Shown here: positions 1 to 7,463 of the stretch, piece by piece | Numbering within the stretch: position 1 is the first letter of the stretch | Layout: every line of letters begins with the position of its first letter | Assembly (NCBI GenBank): GCA_036399775.1 | Contig: DASWMJ010000038.1 | Coordinates: 1 to 64,000 of the forward strand | Direction: 5' to 3' | DNA: 64,000 nucleotides | DNA from: JADMIH01 sp036399775 | Lineage (GTDB): Bacteria; Chloroflexota; Chloroflexia; QHBQ01; JADMIH01 | The notes under the pieces: generated by a model | Database searches by the model: none | What the model saw: the letters and a program-made list of their open reading frames with translations, nothing else | Told to the model about the DNA's origin: nothing | Translations under genes and position numbers: made by a program

Positions 1-19
1 CTGGTTGGTTCAGCGAACA

Positions 20-67
20 AGCATGGTACGCCAACCCCACCAGGGCGACCCACCGGGTCGCCCCTAC
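20..67. repeat. GTAGGGGCG-family dispersed repeat, right half
   Basis: This copy carries the conserved linker GCATGGTACGCCAACCCC followed by a hairpin core (GCGACCCACCGGGTCGC) ending in CGCCCCTAC. The same linker and end recur near 2000, 5890 and 61000. The left half is not visible and may lie before the window. Confidence 0.7.
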
Positions 68-113
68 TGGTAATACTCCTTCGCTAGTAAGCTGAATTCT
101 TATGGTCAGCACG

Positions 114-145
114 AGCCTCGCTCCTGTGATAAGAGGAGCGAGGCT
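114..145 (+). terminator. Hairpin, possible terminator of an upstream gene
   Basis: A perfect 12-bp stem (AGCCTCGCTCCT and its complement) has an 8-nt loop. A run of six T follows about 11 bases later, which is far for a classical Rho-independent terminator. It lies just before the Hsp20 control region and would insulate it from a + strand gene before the window. Confidence 0.4.
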
Positions 146-160
146 TGGATTGCCAGTTTT

Positions 161-187
161 TTAGCACTCTATACAACTGAGTGCTAA
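161..187. promoter_or_regulatory. CIRCE operator 1 (HrcA site)
   Basis: TTAGCACTC, 9 bases, GAGTGCTAA is an exact match to the CIRCE consensus bound by the heat-shock repressor HrcA. It lies upstream of the -35 box of the Hsp20 promoter. Confidence 0.95.
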
Positions 188-205
188 AAATCTGCCCAAA
201 AACCC

Positions 206-234
206 TTGACAACGGGGAAAAGTTTTGCTATTAA
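206..234 (+). promoter_or_regulatory. Hsp20 operon promoter
   Basis: TTGACA (206-211), a 17-bp spacer and TATTAA (229-234) form a vegetative sigma-type promoter between the two CIRCE elements. Transcription would start inside or next to CIRCE 2, as in classical HrcA repression. Confidence 0.75.
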
Positions 235-245
235 TATGGATGCGA

Positions 246-272
246 TTAGCACTCGGAGTAAGAGAGTGCTAA
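246..272. promoter_or_regulatory. CIRCE operator 2 (HrcA site)
   Basis: A second exact TTAGCACTC-N9-GAGTGCTAA lies 12 bp past the -10 box and overlaps the likely start of transcription. With CIRCE 1 it brackets the promoter. Confidence 0.95.
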
Positions 273-331
273 ATATTGGAAATACAAGAAAAGGCGTATA
301 GAAACTACAAGGGTAAAGGAGGTAGAGAGTT

Positions 332-775
332 ATGTACCTGGATAGTTCGAGACCCGGTTCGAGGTCCGCCTGGCGGGACCTGATGAGCCTGCAAGATGAG
401 ATGAATCGCATGCTGGGGAGGGGTAGGGGTGCCGAGACGTGGGGCGCTGCTTACCCTGCCGTGAACGTGTGGACCAGCGAGGAGAGCGTGGTCGTGACCG
501 CCGAGCTGCCGGGCGTTTCGATGGAAGAGCTTGACATATCGGTTGTGGGTGATACCCTGACCATTCGCGGCACCCGCAACCCTGAGCAGTTGAAAGAGGG
601 CGAGAGCTTCCACCGCCGCGAGCGCGGGCACGGTAAGTTCGTGCGCGTGGTGCAGCTTCCCTTCCGCATAGAAGCGGACGAGGTAAGCGCCACTCTCAGG
701 AACGGCACGCTGAATATCACTCTGCCGAGGGCGAATGCCGACAGGCCCCGGAAGATCCAAATCAAGACAGCATAA
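332..775 (+). CDS. Small heat shock protein (Hsp20/alpha-crystallin)
   Basis: An ATP-independent holdase chaperone of 147 residues that binds unfolding proteins in the cytoplasm. The alpha-crystallin domain covers about residues 43-140 and has the AELPGV and GTLNITLP signatures. The C-terminal oligomerisation motif I-x-I is present as IQI. The N-terminal arm contains LQDEMNRML, as in bacterial class A proteins. A strong AAAGGAGG site (315-322) fixes the ATG. It is the first of three tandem Hsp20 genes behind the CIRCE-controlled promoter, so heat induction through HrcA is expected. The three proteins are clearly diverged and may co-assemble. Confidence 0.93.
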   Translation: MYLDSSRPGSRSAWRDLMSLQDEMNRMLGRGRGAETWGAAYPAVNVWTSEESVVVTAELPGVSMEELDISVVGDTLTIRGTRNPEQLKEGESFHRRERGHGKFVRVVQLPFRIEADEVSATLRNGTLNITLPRANADRPRKIQIKTA

Positions 776-792
776 ACCAGGAGGTGATTACG

Positions 793-1311
793 ATGATAGG
801 CGCTACTAAAGAGCGTGAGACCGAGAACGCGAAGGCTCAAAACGGGAACGGCCAGAAGGACACTGCTAACAATACTTCGCTGGCCTCCAACCAGGGGGTA
901 AACCAGGAGACGACGCCGGTCGAGCACACCGGCAAGCAGGAAGCCACCACGCAAGAGGGCGTGGAGCGCACCAGGGCGGGCAAGATTTTCCTGCCTGCGG
1001 TAGACATCTATGAGATGAGCGACGCGGTCGTGTTGGTGGCGGACATGCCGGGAGTGGATGAGAAGTCGGTTGATGTCAGCCTGGAGAAGAGCGTGCTGAC
1101 CATCTATGGCCGCGTGGAGCCGCAGATACCGGCAGGGCACTCCCTCACTTATTCGGAGTATGGCCTGGGCGATTACCACCGCTCTTTCACGATCTCCAAC
1201 GACATTGATTGGGAGCGGATAGAGGGTACGGTGAAGAACGGCGTGCTTAGATTGACGCTGCCGAAGGCCGGGCCTGCAAAGACGACGAAGATCAACATTA
1301 AATCGGCCTAA
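793..1311 (+). CDS. Small heat shock protein (Hsp20) with long polar N-terminus
   Basis: A second Hsp20 chaperone, 172 residues. ATG at 793 is preferred over GTG at 784 because AGGAGG (779-784) is 8 bases upstream. The first 65 or so residues are rich in N, Q, E, T and K and look disordered, unlike the hydrophobic arm of typical Hsp20 proteins. The alpha-crystallin domain follows (VADMPGV, GVLRLTLP) and ends in INI, the I-x-I motif. It lies 17 bases after the first gene in the same operon. The polar arm may change client choice or oligomer size; this is inference. Confidence 0.9.
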   Translation: MIGATKERETENAKAQNGNGQKDTANNTSLASNQGVNQETTPVEHTGKQEATTQEGVERTRAGKIFLPAVDIYEMSDAVVLVADMPGVDEKSVDVSLEKSVLTIYGRVEPQIPAGHSLTYSEYGLGDYHRSFTISNDIDWERIEGTVKNGVLRLTLPKAGPAKTTKINIKSA

Positions 1312-1354
1312 TTAAATGGTCGAAAGCAAGTCTTGTGAAAGGAGGAAAAAAGCT

Positions 1355-1906
1355 ATGGCTATCAAGGACCTTGTTAAACTGAATGGCGAGACCAGGAATC
1401 TCCCTGTGCGCCGCGAGGAGAGCACGCAATGGCCCTCCGCGACGCGTGAGATGGCGGAGTGGATGGACCAGTGGAACCGGCTGTTTGACGGCTTCTTTGG
1501 CCGGGCTTTCGACCTCACGCCGTGGCGCGATACGGCGAACTGGGGCACCCAGTGGGGCAGCTTCATTCCGGCCATCAACGTGGTGGAGAACGATAAGGAG
1601 TACAGCGTGACCGCTGAATTGCCTGGCATGGACGAGAACGACATCGAGCTTGCCATGAACAAGGGCGCGCTGGTCATCAAGGGCGAGAAGAAGCGGGAGA
1701 GCGAGGACAAGGGGAACGGCTACCATCGCATAGAGCGTTCGTATGGGACGTTCCACCGCACGCTGCCGCTACCGCAGGAGGTTGACGCCGAGAAGGTAGA
1801 GGCCACCTTCAAGAAGGGTATCTTGACCGTTACTCTGCCCAAGCTGCCGGAAGCGCAGGCGGGTGCGAAGAAGATCTCTATCAAGTCGGAAGGCACGAAC
1901 AGGTAA
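1355..1906 (+). CDS. Small heat shock protein (Hsp20)
   Basis: A third Hsp20 chaperone, 183 residues. ATG at 1355 is chosen because GGAGG (1341-1345) precedes it; the open frame starts earlier at 1316 without a ribosome site. The N-terminal arm has tryptophan-rich segments (EWMDQWNRLFDGFFGRAF), typical of bacterial class A Hsp20. The core has AELPGM and GILTVTLP, and the tail has ISI (I-x-I). It is last in the CIRCE-controlled operon and is followed by a repeat element and a bidirectional terminator. Confidence 0.93.
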   Translation: MAIKDLVKLNGETRNLPVRREESTQWPSATREMAEWMDQWNRLFDGFFGRAFDLTPWRDTANWGTQWGSFIPAINVVENDKEYSVTAELPGMDENDIELAMNKGALVIKGEKKRESEDKGNGYHRIERSYGTFHRTLPLPQEVDAEKVEATFKKGILTVTLPKLPEAQAGAKKISIKSEGTNR

Positions 1907-1933
1907 GGCATCACCCTCCATGAGGGGAGAGTG

Positions 1934-2060
1934 TAAGAGTTCAGATTTACGGTAGGGGCGACCCTCATCGTCGCCTTATCCAGTGTAGAAGCCAAGCATG
2001 GTACGCTAACCCCACCAGGGCGACCCACCGGGTCGCCCCTACCGTAAATCTGAACTCTTA
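1934..2060. repeat. GTAGGGGCG-family element with 30-bp perfect terminal inverted repeats
   Basis: Positions 1934-1963 and 2031-2060 are perfect inverted repeats (30 bp). The inside carries the linker GCATGGTACGCTAACCCC and a GCGACCCACCGGGTCGC hairpin. The layout resembles a non-autonomous mobile element, but no target-site duplication is obvious. Confidence 0.75.
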
Positions 2061-2077
2061 CGGGCGAGTAGTTTGGA

Positions 2078-2120
2078 AATCATCAAAAAGTGGTGGCTCA
2101 GCCACCACTTTTTGATGATT
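2078..2120. terminator. Bidirectional terminator
   Basis: A perfect palindrome with 21-bp arms and a one-base centre. AAAAA lies in the left arm and TTTTT in the right, so it can act as a terminator in both directions. It ends the Hsp20 operon (+) and overlaps the stop of the DUF1501 gene (-). Confidence 0.85.
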
Positions 2121-3411
2121 ATGGGTGTGTCTGGAGGGTCAGGGGGATGTCGGCCCAGTTGCCCTGGATGATTTTGGTGGGGTCTACGCCCAACCAGTTG
2201 CGGACCACGGAGGCGTAGACGGCGCGGAAGTCGGTCTGCATGCGGAGGTCGCCGTTGTCGAGGTCGGTGAGGTTGGGGTTGTTGCCGTAGACGCCGCCCT
2301 TGATGTTGCCTCCGATGACGAACATGGGGAGGGAAGTGCCGTGATCGGTGCCCGCGCTGCCGTTCTTGCGCACGCGCCGCCCGAACTCCGAAAAGCTCAT
2401 CAGGGCTACCTGGTCGGCCTTGCCCATCTTTTCCAGGTCGTTGTAGAAGGCGCTCACCCCTTCGTCCAGTATGGCTAGCAGGTTGGCGTGCGCGCCCGCC
2501 TGGTTGGCGTGGGTGTCGAAGCCGCCCAGGCTGATGTAGAAGATGCGCGTGCCCAGGTCGGCGGCTATCACCTGCGCTATCAGCTTCATCCCCTCGGCGA
2601 AGGCGTTATTGCCGTATTGCACTGTGGTCTGGTAGCGGCCTACCGCCGATTTGAGCATATCGGAGCTTGCGAAGGCGTCTATCGCGGCGTCGCTGACGTA
2701 CTCTTCCAGGGAACCGTGCGATGTGTGCTCGCAGAGGTGGTGGATGGCGTCCACCTGCGCTGAGGGGTCGCCCATGTAGCGGCCGTCGGTGCGGAACTGG
2801 TAGCTCTCAAGGTTGGTGATGGAGGGGACGAGAGTGGTCTCGGTCCAGAGGGTGCGGGGGAGGAAGTTGCCGACGTTCATGGCGCGCAGGGTGTTCTGTT
2901 CGTCGTCATCGCCGGCTTCGAGGTAGCGGCCCAGCCAGCCGGTCGGCTCGTTCACGTCGGGGCGGGCGGTCTGCCAGATCGCCATCGAGCGGAAGTGGGA
3001 GCGGTTGGGGTTGGGGTAGCCCACGCCTTGCAAGATAGCCATGTGGCCGTTGTCGTACAGGCCCTTGAAGCCTTTCATGTTGGGGTGGAGGCCGATGGTG
3101 TCGGTCAGCCGGAGTATCTCGTCGGGCCTGGGGGCGAGGGTAGGGCGCGAGTCGAAGTAGGCGCGGTCGGTGTAGGGGATGACGGTGCCCAGGCCGTCGT
3201 TGCCGCCCGAAAGCTGCACGACGACCAGGATGTTCTTCTTGAGGGCGCTGCTGCTTGCCGGGTCGCCCAGCAACGCGTCGTTGCCCGTGCGGTCTCCCCG
3301 CCCACCATGCGTGAGGGCGTACGCGCTCTTCACCAGGAAGGAGGGCGCTACAAGTCCCAGCGCGGCTATGGCTATGCCGTTCTTCACAAGATCGCGTCGT
3401 GTTGTCCCCAT
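2119..3411 (-). CDS. DUF1501 family protein, Tat-exported
   Basis: About 430 residues. The N-terminus MGTTRRDLVKNG, followed by a hydrophobic stretch and SAYA, is a twin-arginine signal, so the protein is exported folded. Family signatures are present: VVQLSGGNDGL near the start and FSEFGRRVRKNGS with GTDHGT near the end. DUF1501 proteins have a sulfatase/alkaline-phosphatase-like fold and no settled function. The Met six codons into the frame is chosen over an upstream TTG, because GAAAGGAAT precedes it. It is transcribed after the DUF1800 gene (56-base gap), the usual pairing for these two families. Confidence 0.88.
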   Translation of the reverse strand: MGTTRRDLVKNGIAIAALGLVAPSFLVKSAYALTHGGRGDRTGNDALLGDPASSSALKKNILVVVQLSGGNDGLGTVIPYTDRAYFDSRPTLAPRPDEILRLTDTIGLHPNMKGFKGLYDNGHMAILQGVGYPNPNRSHFRSMAIWQTARPDVNEPTGWLGRYLEAGDDDEQNTLRAMNVGNFLPRTLWTETTLVPSITNLESYQFRTDGRYMGDPSAQVDAIHHLCEHTSHGSLEEYVSDAAIDAFASSDMLKSAVGRYQTTVQYGNNAFAEGMKLIAQVIAADLGTRIFYISLGGFDTHANQAGAHANLLAILDEGVSAFYNDLEKMGKADQVALMSFSEFGRRVRKNGSAGTDHGTSLPMFVIGGNIKGGVYGNNPNLTDLDNGDLRMQTDFRAVYASVVRNWLGVDPTKIIQGNWADIPLTLQTHP

Positions 3412-3467
3412 AGATTCTATTCCTTTCAATTTCGAATTTCGGATTTCGAATTTCGAAGAGGCTCAAA

Positions 3468-4817
3468 TCAGTGCATTTGATAGGCTGGACTTGACATAAT
3501 CAGGCGGACCAGGCCGCGTAGCTTGCCGTTCCACAGGCGTGGGGTGTTGGGGGTGGTTGCGCCCATGAAGGTTTGGAGGGTGGATTTGTAGGAGGCGGGC
3601 ACGTCTGACTGGAGGAGGAGTTCCAGGAAGTAGTCTACCGCTGCGTTGGGAGTGGTGACGCCTGCTGAGGAGGCTATCTCGGCTGGGTCAATGGTGGCTT
3701 CGCTTTCGACGCTGACCAGTTGGGCGGCAAGGTTGGCTCGGCTGTAGTAGGTGGTGCTGTTGATCCAGCTTTTGTTGCCTGCCCAGCCGCTTACGTCGGG
3801 CGGGGCGAATATCTGCTGGCCCATGACCTTCATCGCGGAGTTGATGCCCAGCCACGCCTTGAGGTCGGGGAAGCGCGCCGAGAGCGCCCGTAGCGCGCCT
3901 ATGGTGTATTCGGCGGGACTCTTTATCATGGCGAAATATGCCTGGTCGGAGCGGAACTCAGGGGAGAGGAGGAGTTGGCGCACCAGTTCTTTGACGTTGA
4001 AGCCGCTTTTGACGTAAATATCGGCGAAGCGGTTGACGGTGGCCTCGTCCGGGGTGTCATGTACGAAGAAGCGGAATAGCTTCCTCGCCATGAACTTGCC
4101 GTGAACGGGCTGGGTGAAGATGATGTTTATTATGTCGTCGCCGTTGAGGTTGCCGGTCACGCCGAGGACGGTCTTGGGGTCGTCGTGCTGGCGGGGGTTG
4201 AAGGCGAACTCGCCCTGGCGGTTGACCGTCCAGCCGGTGAAGGCGCGGGCGGCTTCTTTGACGTCCGTCTCGGTGTAGTTGCCGATGCCGAGGGTGAATA
4301 GCTCGAATAGCTCTCGCGCCCAGTTCTCATTGGGCTTGCCTTTGCGGTTGGTGTTGTTGTCCAGGTAGATGAGCATGGCGGGGTCGTGCGCGACGGCCCT
4401 GGTGAACTCTTTGAGGTTGGTGGTGAGGGCGTTGGCGCGGTAGAGATCGTTTTGCCGGCGCATCAGGTCGGCGCGCTTTACGTCTAAGATGGAGGAGGTG
4501 AAGTGGCCGTGCCAGAAGAGGGCCATCTTCTCCTGGAGGGGTCGCCTGGTCATGAGCATGCGCGTGAGCCAGATGGCGACCTCAAGGCCGGGGTTGCCGA
4601 TCTCCGGCCTGTCGGGTTGGGCGGCTGTGGGGTTGTCTGCGCGCATCTGGGCGATGGTCGCCTCTAGCTCGTGGTCGTCAATCGCTTCGTAATTGATGAG
4701 GCGATCTACTGCGCCCTCGAAGCCGAGGGAAGTGTAGGCGTCAACGTCTTTGGAGGTTGCCCCGAAGCCCGTGCGCCTTAGGAGATGGGCAATCAGTTGG
4801 CGATCCGACCTGGGCAT
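3468..4817 (-). CDS. DUF1800 family protein
   Basis: 449 residues, starting MPRSDRQLIAHLLRRTGFGAT, the typical DUF1800 opening. AAGGAGG sits just upstream of this ATG; the frame extends 18 codons further without a ribosome site. Family hallmarks include ENWARELFELFTLG, EAARAFTGW and a C-terminal SPEF/RLIMSSPAYQ region. No signal peptide is visible. DUF1800 genes are almost always next to DUF1501 genes, and the pair is thought to act together in the cell envelope or in export, but the activity is unknown. First gene of a two-gene unit. Confidence 0.88.
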   Translation of the reverse strand: MPRSDRQLIAHLLRRTGFGATSKDVDAYTSLGFEGAVDRLINYEAIDDHELEATIAQMRADNPTAAQPDRPEIGNPGLEVAIWLTRMLMTRRPLQEKMALFWHGHFTSSILDVKRADLMRRQNDLYRANALTTNLKEFTRAVAHDPAMLIYLDNNTNRKGKPNENWARELFELFTLGIGNYTETDVKEAARAFTGWTVNRQGEFAFNPRQHDDPKTVLGVTGNLNGDDIINIIFTQPVHGKFMARKLFRFFVHDTPDEATVNRFADIYVKSGFNVKELVRQLLLSPEFRSDQAYFAMIKSPAEYTIGALRALSARFPDLKAWLGINSAMKVMGQQIFAPPDVSGWAGNKSWINSTTYYSRANLAAQLVSVESEATIDPAEIASSAGVTTPNAAVDYFLELLLQSDVPASYKSTLQTFMGATTPNTPRLWNGKLRGLVRLIMSSPAYQMH

Positions 4818-4882
4818 ACTGCCTCCTTTTCGCGTGGTTGGTGCCGTCCGGCCAATGGTAGCGGGCGTCAATAGGAAATAAA

Positions 4883-5020
4883 GCGTAGGGGCGTGATCTA
4901 TCGCGCCCTCGTTTGGAAGCCCGCAGCAACCTGGGTAATCGTCCCCACCAGGGCGCGATAAATCACGCCCCTACGCCTCAAATCCCCACCAGGGCGCGAT
5001 AAATCACGCCCCTACGCCTC
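4883..5020. repeat. GTAGGGGCG-family repeat with GCGCGATAAATCACGC core, two right halves
   Basis: The left arm at 4883-4911 pairs with two near-identical right halves (4951-4976 and 4992-5017), so one half has been duplicated in tandem. The core differs from other copies, but the ends (GTAGGGGCG and CGCCCCTAC) are kept. Confidence 0.7.
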
Positions 5021-5291
5021 AACTGAACATACATGATTGCTGATGGTCAAAGTATAACGGGGCGTGCTGTTGCGTTGGTTAGGTTGGGGTAAGAGGTTTG
5101 TAAAATCGTTGTAAAACTGGGGCCGGGGCGTAATCATTCTCGGAACGCTGCTTTGCTGCCGACGTTGCCCGGCGAGAGTTCGCTACGCTCATAGTCGCGG
5201 GCAACGATTATAAAGTTGCCCTTCGGCGACTGCTCTATTTTTTGCTTTTCCTTTCTCTTATACAAGGGTGGAAAAGTCACCTGAGCACCCC

Positions 5292-5320
5292 TTGACAGCC
5301 TAGAACATATGTACTATATT
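5292..5320 (+). promoter_or_regulatory. Promoter of the VOC gene
   Basis: TTGACA (5292-5297), 17 bp, TATATT (5315-5320). This is one of the best promoter matches in the window. The spacer contains the palindrome ACATATGT, a possible repressor site. Confidence 0.8.
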
Positions 5321-5386
5321 ATGGGCACAAATGTCATAGCCTGCGTCCTTCCCATGAGCCATAACCTATTTACAGGAGGGGGATTC

Positions 5387-5764
5387 GTGAAGATTGCACT
5401 GACCAGCGTATTTGTAGACGATCCGGGCAAAGCCTTCAAGTTTTATACGGAGGTATTGGGCTTCGTTGAGAGGATGTTTATCCCGGAGGCCCAATTGGCT
5501 ATAGTTGTCTCGGCTGAAGAGCCGGGTGGTACCGCACTGCTTCTGGAGCCGAACGGCAACCCGATTGCCAGGACGTACCAGGAAGCTATTTATAAGGAGG
5601 GGCTTCCAGCTATAGTGTTTGGGGTCGAGGATATTCAGAAGGAGTATGAGAGGCTGCGAAAGCTGGGCGTGGTGTTTCGTGGGGAGCCTGCTAAAACGGA
5701 TTGGGGGACGCAGGTGGTGTTTGAGGATGGTTGCGGGAACCTCGTGCAGCTTCACCAGGTCTGA
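5387..5764 (+). CDS. VOC family protein (glyoxalase/bleomycin-resistance fold)
   Basis: 125 residues, matching one VOC unit of two beta-alpha-beta-beta-beta modules. It begins KIALTSVFVDDPGKAFKFYTEVLGF, the standard VOC opening, and ends WGTQVVFEDGCGNLVQLHQV. The GTG at 5387 is chosen because AGGAGGGG lies 4-5 bases upstream; an earlier ATG has no ribosome site and is too close to the promoter. The C-terminal Glu/His metal ligands are not clear (LVQLHQ in place of the common hxEh), so the reaction cannot be assigned. It stands alone with its own strong promoter. Confidence 0.85.
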   Translation: MKIALTSVFVDDPGKAFKFYTEVLGFVERMFIPEAQLAIVVSAEEPGGTALLLEPNGNPIARTYQEAIYKEGLPAIVFGVEDIQKEYERLRKLGVVFRGEPAKTDWGTQVVFEDGCGNLVQLHQV

Positions 5765-5836
5765 TGCCCTGAAGAGATAGCCAGGGAGGGTGATCCTTCG
5801 CCTCGCTCATTACTGCGCTAACAAAATAATGTTGAT

Positions 5837-5926
5837 GTAGGGGCGAGCCGGTGGCTCGCCCTGTCTGAGTTCAGCGCCAACTTGGTACGTCATCCCCACC
5901 AGGGCGAGCCACAGGCTCGCCCCTAC
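5837..5926. repeat. GTAGGGGCG-family element, GAGCC/GGCTC core
   Basis: Paired halves (5837-5861 and 5902-5926) carry hairpin cores with GAGCC and GGCTC. The linker TTGGTACGTCATCCCCACC resembles that of other copies. Confidence 0.7.
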
Positions 5927-6048
5927 TGCACATCTTACTACTTTGTTAATTCAGCACTTGAAGTGACCGACGTTGGACCTTGTTGCTTAGGGTTTCCGGC
6001 AGCGCGCTGCAATGCTTATGATTCTCTATTCTTGTGGTAAAAGGGTAT

Positions 6049-6086
6049 GCGAGGGACGAGATTCTTCGTTTCGCTCAGAATGAGAA
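6049..6086. repeat. CATTCTGAGCGAAGCG-family repeat, single arm
   Basis: GCGAGGGACGAGATTCTTCG followed by TTTCGCTCAGAATGAG matches the right arm of the full elements at 12275 and 36231. The left arm is absent, so it is a solo copy. Confidence 0.65.
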
Positions 6087-6131
6087 GGGGAGATGGCATT
6101 CCGTCCCGTGCACCTGGACCTGGCAACAACA

Positions 6132-7145
6132 CTAGCGGTCATACACCTGGGGGTTGACGATGTTGGGGGGCCGCTCGCCGTTCATCACGGCTATGATGTT
6201 CTCTGCGGCCATTAGCGCCATTGCATTGCGGGTGTCAAGGGAGGCGGATGCGATATGGGGGGCGAGGACGACGTTCTCCAGCTCAAGGAGGCCGGGATGG
6301 ACCTCCGGCTCGCGCTCGAAAACGTCCAGGGCGGCACCTGCTATCTGTCCGTTTTTGAGGGCGTCGGTGAGCGCGGCCTCGTCCACGATTGGGCCGCGCG
6401 ATGTGTTTATTAGATACGCGGTAGACTTCATTCGCTCGAACTCAGGCGCGCCGATCAGGTGGTGGGTTTCAGGGTTGTAGTCGGTGTGGAGGGTTACGTA
6501 GTCTGATTGGGCGAGCAACTCTTCCATCGAGACGGCGCTGGCGTTCAGGTCGCGCTCTGTGTCGGGGTCGGCGCTCTGGCGGTCGTAGTAGAGGACTTGC
6601 ATCTCGAAGCCGCTTGCACGCTTCGCCACCGCACGCCCTATCCTGCCGAAGCCGATTATGCCCAGCGTCTTACTGTACACGTCCTGCCCGACGAGCATGA
6701 GAGGCCCCCAGCCGTGAAAGCGCCCGGCTCTGAGGAAGCGGTCGCCCTCGACTACGCGGCGGGCGGCAGCCATGAGGAGGGTCCAGGCGAAGTCGGCGGT
6801 GGTGTCGGTGAGCACGCCGGGGGTGTTGCTGACTATTACGCCGCGCTGGGTTGCTTCGTCCACCTTAATGTTGTTGTAGCCGACGGCCATGTTCGCCACT
6901 ATACGCAGGTTGGGGGCGGCGTCCAGCACCTCTCCATCAATAGGGTTGGTGAGCATGCAGTAGAGCGCGTGGTAGTCGCCTTCACGTAGCTTGCCGAGCA
7001 ACTCCTCCCGCGTCCAGATGCGATCCGGGTCGGGGTTGATGTCGAGCGTGCCGCTATCTCCCAGCGCCTCGCGCAGGCGATCAACCGCCTGGGCAGGAGG
7101 AAGCTGGGTCATCAAGACCCGCGTAATGGCTCTCTCTTCCGGCAT
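6132..7145 (-). CDS. D-2-hydroxyacid dehydrogenase (glyoxylate/hydroxypyruvate reductase type)
   Basis: 337 residues. It should reduce a 2-keto acid such as glyoxylate or hydroxypyruvate with NAD(P)H. The Rossmann motif GFGRIG is at 165-170. The catalytic triad of the family is visible: Arg250 in NTSRGPIVDE, Glu279 in FEREPEVHP and His297 in APHIASA. The N-terminal substrate domain has MAVGYNNIKVD. An aspartate follows the second NAD-binding strand (LYYDRQ), which suggests NADH rather than NADPH, although this is weak evidence. GGAGG precedes the ATG. The gene stands alone. Confidence 0.9.
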   Translation of the reverse strand: MPEERAITRVLMTQLPPAQAVDRLREALGDSGTLDINPDPDRIWTREELLGKLREGDYHALYCMLTNPIDGEVLDAAPNLRIVANMAVGYNNIKVDEATQRGVIVSNTPGVLTDTTADFAWTLLMAAARRVVEGDRFLRAGRFHGWGPLMLVGQDVYSKTLGIIGFGRIGRAVAKRASGFEMQVLYYDRQSADPDTERDLNASAVSMEELLAQSDYVTLHTDYNPETHHLIGAPEFERMKSTAYLINTSRGPIVDEAALTDALKNGQIAGAALDVFEREPEVHPGLLELENVVLAPHIASASLDTRNAMALMAAENIIAVMNGERPPNIVNPQVYDR

Positions 7146-7158
7146 GGATTACCTCCGG

Positions 7159-7288
7159 CGTATTGCGTATTGCGTATTTGTCGAACCACAAAGACACAAA
7201 GAGCACAAAGTTCGCTAAGATACCGTGTATTGAACCGCAGAGGCGCAGAGGTGCAGAGGTATTACAGGGATACGCAATACGCAATACG
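7159..7288. repeat. Composite inverted repeat, word GTATTGC
   Basis: Perfect 19-bp arms made of the tandem word GTATTGC lie at 7159-7177 and 7270-7288. Between them are CAAAGACACAAAGAGCAC with TTCGCTAAG, and GCAGAGGCGCAGAGGTGCAG. A similar interior appears at 22680-22745. Confidence 0.8.
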
Positions 7289-7290
7289 TT

Positions 7291-7446
7291 TTAGAAGCCC
7301 GGTGTGGACTGGACGCTGGCCTGGTTGAGGAGGAAGAGGACCGTGCATATAAGGAAGCAGCCTCCAACAAAGCCTAGTATGGTCAGGATAGGGATAATGC
7401 ATGTGCTGAAGAACCCGCCTTTTTTCTTCTGTTTAGCTCCAATCAT
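7291..7446 (-). CDS. Small single-span membrane protein
   Basis: 51 residues starting MIGAKQKKKGG. Lysines are followed by one hydrophobic segment of about 28 residues (FFSTCIIPILTILGF...CTVLFLL) and a short polar tail, which suggests an inner-membrane protein with the N-terminus inside. AGGAGG lies 9 bases before the ATG at 7446. It starts 18 bases after the stop of the helicase gene, so it is probably cotranscribed with it. No family recognised. The short length leaves some doubt. Confidence 0.6.
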   Translation of the reverse strand: MIGAKQKKKGGFFSTCIIPILTILGFVGGCFLICTVLFLLNQASVQSTPGF

Positions 7447-7463
7447 GATACGATACCTCCTAA

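Larger units (their letters stand above)
4818..5386. other. Intergenic region
   Basis: No gene is supported. Besides the repeat at 4883-5020 it holds imperfect GC-rich inverted sequence near 5160-5225 (TTGCCCGGCGAGAGTTCGC... GCGGGCAACG) and the promoter of the VOC gene. Confidence 0.6.
5765..6131. other. Intergenic region with two repeat families
   Basis: No gene seen. It holds a GTAGGGGCG element (5837-5926) and a half copy of the CATTCTGAGCGAAGCG family (6049-6086). Confidence 0.6.
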
